Assembly (NCBI RefSeq): GCF_022678645.1
Contig: NZ_JALBWV010000010.1
Location: forward strand, 1-64,000
Reading direction: 5' to 3'
Length of the DNA stretch: 64,000 bases
Source of the DNA: Saccharopolyspora soli
GTDB lineage: Bacteria; Actinomycetota; Actinomycetes; Mycobacteriales; Pseudonocardiaceae
Both the position numbers and the translations under genes were made by a program. This document shows, piece by piece, positions 59,843 through 64,000 of the stretch. Below the pieces are notes generated by a model. The model was given only the letters and a program-made list of their open reading frames with translations. It was not told where the DNA came from and made no database searches. Numbering within the stretch: position 1 is the first letter of the stretch; the number at the start of each line of letters is the position of its first letter.

Positions 59843-60628
59843 ATGACAGTCGAAGGCCCGTGGGGCGCACCCAACGGTGCGGAGCGCCCCCAGGAGAAGC
59901 AACGCGGACCCGTCGTGCTGCGCCGGTCCCGGTTGACCGAGCCCACCACCACCGACCAGCGGCTGCTGGACTCCCGCGGCCCGTCGGACTGGGTGCACAC
60001 CGACCCGTGGCGGGTGCTGCGCATCCAGTCCGAGTTCGTGGAGGGGTTCGGCGCGCTGGCCGAGGTGCCGCGCGCGGTGACCGTGTTCGGTTCGGCACGC
60101 ACCCCGCGCGACCACGAGGAGTACGCCACCGGGGTCAAGCTCGGCGCGGCACTGGCCAGGATCGGCTGCGCGGTGATCACCGGTGGGGGACCGGGGGCGA
60201 TGGAGGCCGTCAACCGCGGTGCGTCGGAGGCCGGTGGGCTGTCCATCGGGCTCGGCATCGAGCTGCCCTTCGAGCAGGGCCTGAACCCGTGGGTGGACCT
60301 CGGCGTCAACTTCCGCTACTTCTTCGTCCGCAAGACGATGTTCATCAAGTACGCGCAGGCGTTCGTCTGCCTGCCCGGCGGCTTCGGCACCATGGACGAG
60401 CTGTTCGAGTCGCTGACCCTGGTGCAGACCAAGAAGGTCACCAAGTTCCCGGTGGTGCTGTTCGGCAAGTCGTACTGGCAGGGCCTCTACGACTGGATTC
60501 GGGACAGCATGCACGGCTCGGGCAAGATCGGCGCCAAGGATCTCGCGCTGCTGCACCTCACCGATGACATCGACGACGCGGTCAGCATCGTGCAGGAGGC
60601 GTACGAGGCTTGGGAGGCCACTCATTGA
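59843..60628 (+). CDS. LOG-family Rossmann-fold protein, long form
   Basis: A 261-residue TIGR00730/LOG-type protein. The nucleotide-binding parts are VTVFGSARTPRDHEEY, ITGGGPGAMEAVNRGA and the lysine-decarboxylase-like motif PGGFGTMDELFE. About 60 N-terminal residues precede the fold. LOG enzymes release cytokinin-like bases or nucleobases from 5'-monophosphates. The stop overlaps the TTG start of the second LOG gene, so these paralogues are co-translated. A similar gene precedes folP2 in mycobacteria. Confidence 0.92.
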   Translation: MTVEGPWGAPNGAERPQEKQRGPVVLRRSRLTEPTTTDQRLLDSRGPSDWVHTDPWRVLRIQSEFVEGFGALAEVPRAVTVFGSARTPRDHEEYATGVKLGAALARIGCAVITGGGPGAMEAVNRGASEAGGLSIGLGIELPFEQGLNPWVDLGVNFRYFFVRKTMFIKYAQAFVCLPGGFGTMDELFESLTLVQTKKVTKFPVVLFGKSYWQGLYDWIRDSMHGSGKIGAKDLALLHLTDDIDDAVSIVQEAYEAWEATH

Positions 60629-61212
60629 GCAGCGCTGACTTCGCCCCGGAAGGCAGCACCGGAGAACTGAACACCGCGACGGTCTCCGTATGCGTCTTCT
60701 GCGCATCGGGTCCGGTGCCCCAGCACTACTTGGACCTCGCCGCGCAGGTGGGTGCCAAGATCGCCAAGCGCGGTTGGACGCTGGTCTCCGGCGGCGGTCG
60801 GGTGTCGATGATGGGCGAGGTCGCGCGGGCGGCACGCGCCGGTGAAGGCCGCACGGTCGGGGTGATCCCGCGTGCTCTGGTGGACCGCGAGGTGGCCGAC
60901 CACGACTCCGACGAACTGCTGGTCGTCGACACGATGCGGGAGCGCAAGGGGCTGATGGACGCGCATGCCACGGCGTTCCTCACGCTGCCCGGTGGCATCG
61001 GCACCTGCGAGGAGTTCTTCGAGATCTGGACCGCCCGCTACATCGGCATGCACCGCAAGCCGGTCGTGCTGCTCGACCCGGACGGGCACTACCGCGTGCT
61101 GTTGGACTGGCTGCACGGGTTGGTCGACAGCGGCTTCGCCACCCAGCACTCGCTCGACGTGCTCACCGTGGCCACTGATGTAGACGAGGCGCTGGACGCT
61201 TGCGCCCCGTAA
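60625..61212 (+). CDS. LOG-family Rossmann-fold protein, short form
   Basis: A 195-residue paralogue of the preceding gene product: VCVFCASGPVPQHYLDLA, LVSGGGRVSMMGEVARAA and LPGGIGTCEEFFEIWT are the conserved LOG motifs, including the PGGxGTxxE catalytic loop. It begins with TTG (GGGAGG upstream) overlapping the previous stop. The different loops of the two copies suggest different substrates, or a hetero-oligomer. Confidence 0.92.
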   Translation: MSSADFAPEGSTGELNTATVSVCVFCASGPVPQHYLDLAAQVGAKIAKRGWTLVSGGGRVSMMGEVARAARAGEGRTVGVIPRALVDREVADHDSDELLVVDTMRERKGLMDAHATAFLTLPGGIGTCEEFFEIWTARYIGMHRKPVVLLDPDGHYRVLLDWLHGLVDSGFATQHSLDVLTVATDVDEALDACAP

Positions 61213-61458
61213 GAGCCTGTCTTCGAGCTCGTTTTGCGTGGCGGTGCGGGTGGCGGAACCTCAGAAGCCTTCTCGGTCCGGGATCCCCGACATCATGTAT
61301 GTCCGATACACCACGTCGTAGCTGTCCTCCCGAGATAGCTCGGGGTGCGGGGTGTCCCCGCACGGCACCGCCTGAGAACCCGCGGCGGTGCGAGTTGCGA
61401 GGGTGGGCTAAGCGGCTTCGCCGCTTCAAAACAAGACCGAAGGCAAGCGCCAAGCTGT
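61212..61458. repeat. Dispersed intergenic repeat, longest copy with hairpin tail
   Basis: The whole gap before the folP2-like gene is non-coding repeat. 61212-61301 is the best-preserved main unit (copies at 29605, 32583, 51361 and 52485). A perfect hairpin GTGCGGGG-TGT-CCCCGCAC stands at 61345-61363. The tail module at 61374-61426 repeats the word at 38823-38843 and the hairpin AAGCGGC/GCCGCTT. No open frame runs through it. Confidence 0.8.
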
Positions 61459-62385
61459 ATGCCGCGGGCTGATCCACATCCCGTTGGGCCCCGTGACGTG
61501 CCAGCATCTGCAGATGTGCAGGTACTGCGGTTCCGCGACAAGGACATGCCCCAGGACCGTGCGCTGGTGATGGCGATCGTCAACCGCACCCGCGACTCGT
61601 TCTTCGACCACGGGCGCACCTTCGCGGTCGATGCGGCCACCGCAGCCGTGGACCAGGCCGTCGCCGACGGCGCGGACATCGTCGACATCGGCGGCGTTCG
61701 CGCGGGTGCGCAAGGCGAAGCGGTGGACGCCACGGAGGAGATCCGCCGGGTGGTGCCGTTCGTCGCCGCCGTCCGGGACCGCCACCCGGACCTGGTGATC
61801 AGCGTCGACACCTGGCGGCACGCGGTGGCCTGGCAGGTGTGCGACGCAGGTGCGGACCTGCTCAACGACACCTGGGCGGGTGCCGATCCGAAGCTGGCCG
61901 AGGTCGCCGCCGAATTCGGGGTCGGCGTGGTGTGCTCGCACACCGGCGGCCTGCCGCCGCGCACCGACCCGTACCGGGCCCGCTACGCGGACGTGGTCGC
62001 CGAGGTGACGGCCGAACTCGTCGAACGGGCCGAGCGGATGGTGCGGCTCGGGGTGCCCGCGCACGGGGTGCTGATCGACCCGACGCACGACTTCGGCAAG
62101 AACACCTGGCACGGCCTGGCGCTGCTGCGCCGGGTCGGCGAGTTGGTGGCCACCGGCTGGCCGGTGCTGATGGCACTGTCCAACAAGGACTTCATCGGCG
62201 AGACCCTGGGCGTCGGGGTGACCGAGCGCCTGGAGGGCACCCTGGCGGCCACCGCCATCGCGGCCTGGGGCGGCGCCAAGGTGTTCCGGGCCCACCACGT
62301 GGCGGAAACCCGCCGGGTGGTGGACATGGTCGCGGCCATCGCGGGCACCCATCCGCCCAGCCAGGTCATCCGTGCCCTGGCCTGA
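61459..62385 (+). CDS. folP2: FolP2-type dihydropteroate synthase homologue
   Basis: A 308-residue TIM-barrel protein of the pterin-binding family. The first DHPS signature is altered to NRTRDSFFDHGRTF (true FolP has NVTPDSFSDGG), while ISVDTWRHAVAW, LIDPTHDFGKNTWHG and SNKDFIGETLGV match mycobacterial FolP2, a paralogue reported not to replace FolP1. It is therefore probably not the folate enzyme. Start uncertain: ATG at 61459, a GTG at about 61498 or the ATG at MPQDRAL are possible; none has a good ribosome-binding site. It follows the LOG pair as in mycobacteria. Confidence 0.88.
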   Translation: MPRADPHPVGPRDVPASADVQVLRFRDKDMPQDRALVMAIVNRTRDSFFDHGRTFAVDAATAAVDQAVADGADIVDIGGVRAGAQGEAVDATEEIRRVVPFVAAVRDRHPDLVISVDTWRHAVAWQVCDAGADLLNDTWAGADPKLAEVAAEFGVGVVCSHTGGLPPRTDPYRARYADVVAEVTAELVERAERMVRLGVPAHGVLIDPTHDFGKNTWHGLALLRRVGELVATGWPVLMALSNKDFIGETLGVGVTERLEGTLAATAIAAWGGAKVFRAHHVAETRRVVDMVAAIAGTHPPSQVIRALA

Positions 62386-62389
62386 CGGT

Positions 62390-62725
62390 TCACAGGTCGC
62401 CGACAGCTCGGTTGAGCAGGTCGGTGAGGGTCGGGATCGGGATGTCCGGGCGGACTTCGCGCAGCAGCGGGACGAGCCGCAGCCACCGGGACTGGACCCG
62501 CGGCGCGCTCGGCGGTACGCGGGTCAGTTCCTCGACGAGCTCCTCCAGCCGCCAGTGCGCCTCGTCGCGTGCCATGCTCGCTTCCGGGTGCTGGTCGATC
62601 ACGTCGACGAGCACCACGAGGTAGGCGCGGAGTTGATCGAGGGCCTCCTGCCGCGGGGCGTAGGTGGTCGCGGCATCGAGTCGTGCGGCACCGGTGGTCG
62701 CGTCCTGGGCGCTGTCCTTGGACAC
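62390..62725 (-). CDS. Small conserved protein of unknown function
   Basis: A 111-residue acidic, helical protein without signal peptide, starting at GTG with GGAG upstream. Segments such as QLRAYLVVLVDVIDQHPEAS, HWRLEELVEELTRVP and RWLRLVPLLREVRPD predict a small helical bundle. Family not recognised. It is convergent with the folP2-like gene (4 bp apart) and divergent from a PadR regulator. Confidence 0.65.
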   Translation of the reverse strand: MSKDSAQDATTGAARLDAATTYAPRQEALDQLRAYLVVLVDVIDQHPEASMARDEAHWRLEELVEELTRVPPSAPRVQSRWLRLVPLLREVRPDIPIPTLTDLLNRAVGDL

Positions 62726-62931
62726 GGCAAACGACTCCTGATTGCTTACCCGGTGGTGCGATGGGGGACATCCGGCTTCGCAGTGTGGTCGGATTTGGCC
62801 GCTGTCAACGCGCTTTCTGGTTTGCGCCACCCGAACGGCGCAGCTGTCACTCGATGTGATGGACGTCATTCACGTCCGGATCGCGACAGGACTTAGGTCC
62901 TCTTGTGCGAGAGCGGTGACAGTGGTCGCAA

Positions 62932-63285
62932 ATGACCGTAGAGTCGCTACTTGTGAAGGCTGATGCGCTCCGCGGCCATCTCGACGCTCTGCTGCTGGCC
63001 ACGCTAGACGGCAGGGCCTTGCATGGTTACGCGATCATCGAGGCGCTGCAGGAACGCAGCGGTGGCGCCCTCGATCTGCCCACCGGCACGGTGTACCCCG
63101 CGTTGCGCAGGCTGGAGCGCGCGGGCTACGTGCAAAGCACTTGGAGCACTGTCGGCGGCCGACAGCGCCGTACCTACCGTCTGACCCAGACCGGCGTGCA
63201 AACCTTGCAGGCCGAGCGCCGCGCGTGGCGCGAATTCACCAGCGCCATCGAAGGCGTCCTCGAAGCAGCCCCCGCCAAGACCTGA
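62932..63285 (+). CDS. PadR-family transcriptional regulator
   Basis: A 117-residue winged-helix regulator: ALLLATLDGRALHGYAIIEAL, GALDLPTGTVYPALRRLERAGYV and RRTYRLTQTGVQTL are the PadR signature, with a short C-terminal dimerisation helix. An in-frame GTG at 62953 is an alternative start. AGGAC-TTAG-GTCCT (62888-62901) upstream is a small inverted repeat that could be its operator. The next gene, a DivIVA-like membrane protein, follows 37 bp later and may be its target. Confidence 0.92.
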   Translation: MTVESLLVKADALRGHLDALLLATLDGRALHGYAIIEALQERSGGALDLPTGTVYPALRRLERAGYVQSTWSTVGGRQRRTYRLTQTGVQTLQAERRAWREFTSAIEGVLEAAPAKT

Positions 63286-63322
63286 CCGTGGCCGCGGCGG
63301 TCCGCGGTCCGTGCCACGATTG

Positions 63323-63679
63323 ATGACCGTGGCTAGTGCGCTCATCTACCTGTTCGTGGTGCTCGCGGTCGCTGCGGTGATCTACCTGCTGGCCTCGCTG
63401 GTCTTCGGACGCGGCGAGCAGCTCGCGCCGCTGCCGCCGGGCTCGACGCCGACCCGCCTGCCCCCGGCCGACATCGTGGCCGCCGACGTGCGCGCCCTGC
63501 GGTTCCAGCAGGTCCTCCGCGGCTACAAGGCATCGGAGGTGGACTGGGCGTTGGCGCGCCTCGCGGGTGAACTCGACGAGCTGCACGGCCGGATCGCACT
63601 CCTGGAGAAGCAGCTCGACGTCGCCGGGCAGCAGTTGCAGGAGGCCCGCGCCGGTTGCCCGGACGAGCCGGAGGACTGA
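63323..63679 (+). CDS. Membrane-anchored DivIVA-domain protein
   Basis: A 118-residue protein with one membrane helix (about residues 6-28), a Pro-rich linker and a DivIVA-type segment: FQQVLRGYKASEVDWALARLAGELDELHGRIALLEKQ is the cell-pole-protein core followed by a coiled coil. It probably marks the membrane at poles or septa. A similar short protein lies near folP2 in mycobacteria (Rv1209, from memory). The ATG at 63323 is preferred over an open frame 12 bp further up. Confidence 0.83.
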   Translation: MTVASALIYLFVVLAVAAVIYLLASLVFGRGEQLAPLPPGSTPTRLPPADIVAADVRALRFQQVLRGYKASEVDWALARLAGELDELHGRIALLEKQLDVAGQQLQEARAGCPDEPED

Positions 63680-63682
63680 CCG

Positions 63683-64000
63683 GTGCGCCCGGTCGAGCTG
63701 CGGTTCAGCGTGCCGGTCGAGGCGGCGCCCGAGGTGGTGTGGGCAGCGGCGACGGACTGGGCGCGGCAGGGCGAGTGGATGTTGGGCACCGACGTGCAGG
63801 TGCTCGGCGGCTCCGGTGGGCCGGGCACTCGGCTGATCGCGGTCACCGGGTACCGCGGGGTCGGCGTGGTGGATCGGATGGAGATCGTCGAGTGGCGGCC
63901 ACCGCAGACCTGCCGGGTGCGCCACCACGGGGAGCTGCTTGTCGGGGATGGCGGGTTCGATGTGGTCCGGTGCGGCAATGCGGCATCGATGTTCGTGTGG
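63683..64000 (+). CDS. SRPBCC-family protein, C-terminus beyond the window
   Basis: The frame from a GTG at 63683, 3 bp after the DivIVA-like gene, stays open for 106 codons to the edge. VELRFSVPVEAAPEVVWAAATDWARQGEW is the typical start of polyketide-cyclase/START-like ligand-binding proteins. GGAG precedes the GTG. The ligand is unknown. It is probably co-transcribed with the DivIVA-like gene. Confidence 0.8.
   Translation, partial: MRPVELRFSVPVEAAPEVVWAAATDWARQGEWMLGTDVQVLGGSGGPGTRLIAVTGYRGVGVVDRMEIVEWRPPQTCRVRHHGELLVGDGGFDVVRCGNAASMFVW

Overview
The window is one contiguous piece of a high-GC actinomycete chromosome. A mycothiol gene (mshB), an lpqW-type lipoprotein, WXG/type VII secretion proteins, many GTG/TTG starts and a typA-lpqW-mshB-fdx-dapC-dapD-dapE-LOG-folP2 gene order shared with mycobacteria all point to Actinobacteria of the Pseudonocardiales type. 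A Saccharopolyspora-like genus is my guess, not something the sequence proves. I see no rRNA, tRNA, CRISPR array, IS element or prophage.

Layout. 1-705: end of a DUF6542-type membrane protein gene. 867-11695: a pentose catabolic locus, with a sugar ABC transporter (ATPase, permease, lipoprotein binder), a secreted GH172/DUF2961 enzyme, a LacI repressor, a fucose/arabinose-type isomerase and an FGGY kinase. The transporter operon and the isomerase-kinase operon carry near-identical promoters, each followed by the same 15-bp LacI-type operator in opposite orientation. The best reading is scavenging of D-arabinofuranose: D-arabinose to D-ribulose to D-ribulose-5-phosphate. 11777-24310: secreted esterase, rmuC, sbcD-sbcC, an Ada-AlkA fusion, a small lipoprotein, ychF, a Uma2 nuclease, a MerR/MFS divergent pair and an alpha/beta hydrolase. 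24289-28575: bioF divergent from bioA-bioD, then a D-amino-acid oxidase. 28643-36167: pterin dehydratase, GNAT, and a peptide ABC operon ending in a beta-lactamase-fold hydrolase. 36665-40445: a two-component system with tandem direct repeats upstream, a START-Nudix fusion and a second Uma2 protein.

40582-42280: trpS preceded by a tandem-Trp leader peptide and mutually exclusive hairpins (a trp-type attenuator), a divergent YciI protein, and a 56-residue Cys/Lys-rich protein. 42593-52416: housekeeping cluster typA, lpqW-like, mshB, ferredoxin, dapC, CHAD protein, dapD. 52573-57353: a five-gene minus-strand operon with a YxxxD-bearing type VII substrate-like protein and two tandem cassettes of (WXG-like N-terminus + alpha/beta hydrolase) followed by a small lipoprotein, the second of which has lost its signal peptide. 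57491-64000: dapE, a stomatin-like protein, two LOG proteins, folP2-like, a small unknown, PadR, a DivIVA-like membrane protein and the start of an SRPBCC gene.

Intergenic DNA carries recurring non-coding elements: a roughly 75-90 bp repeat (five copies, complete or partial), a hairpin tail module (three copies), the palindrome CGATTTCGCGCGAAATCG with variants, and strong terminator-like hairpins, some sharing sequence. Starts given here were chosen by ribosome-binding sites, overlaps with neighbours and where the conserved domain begins.
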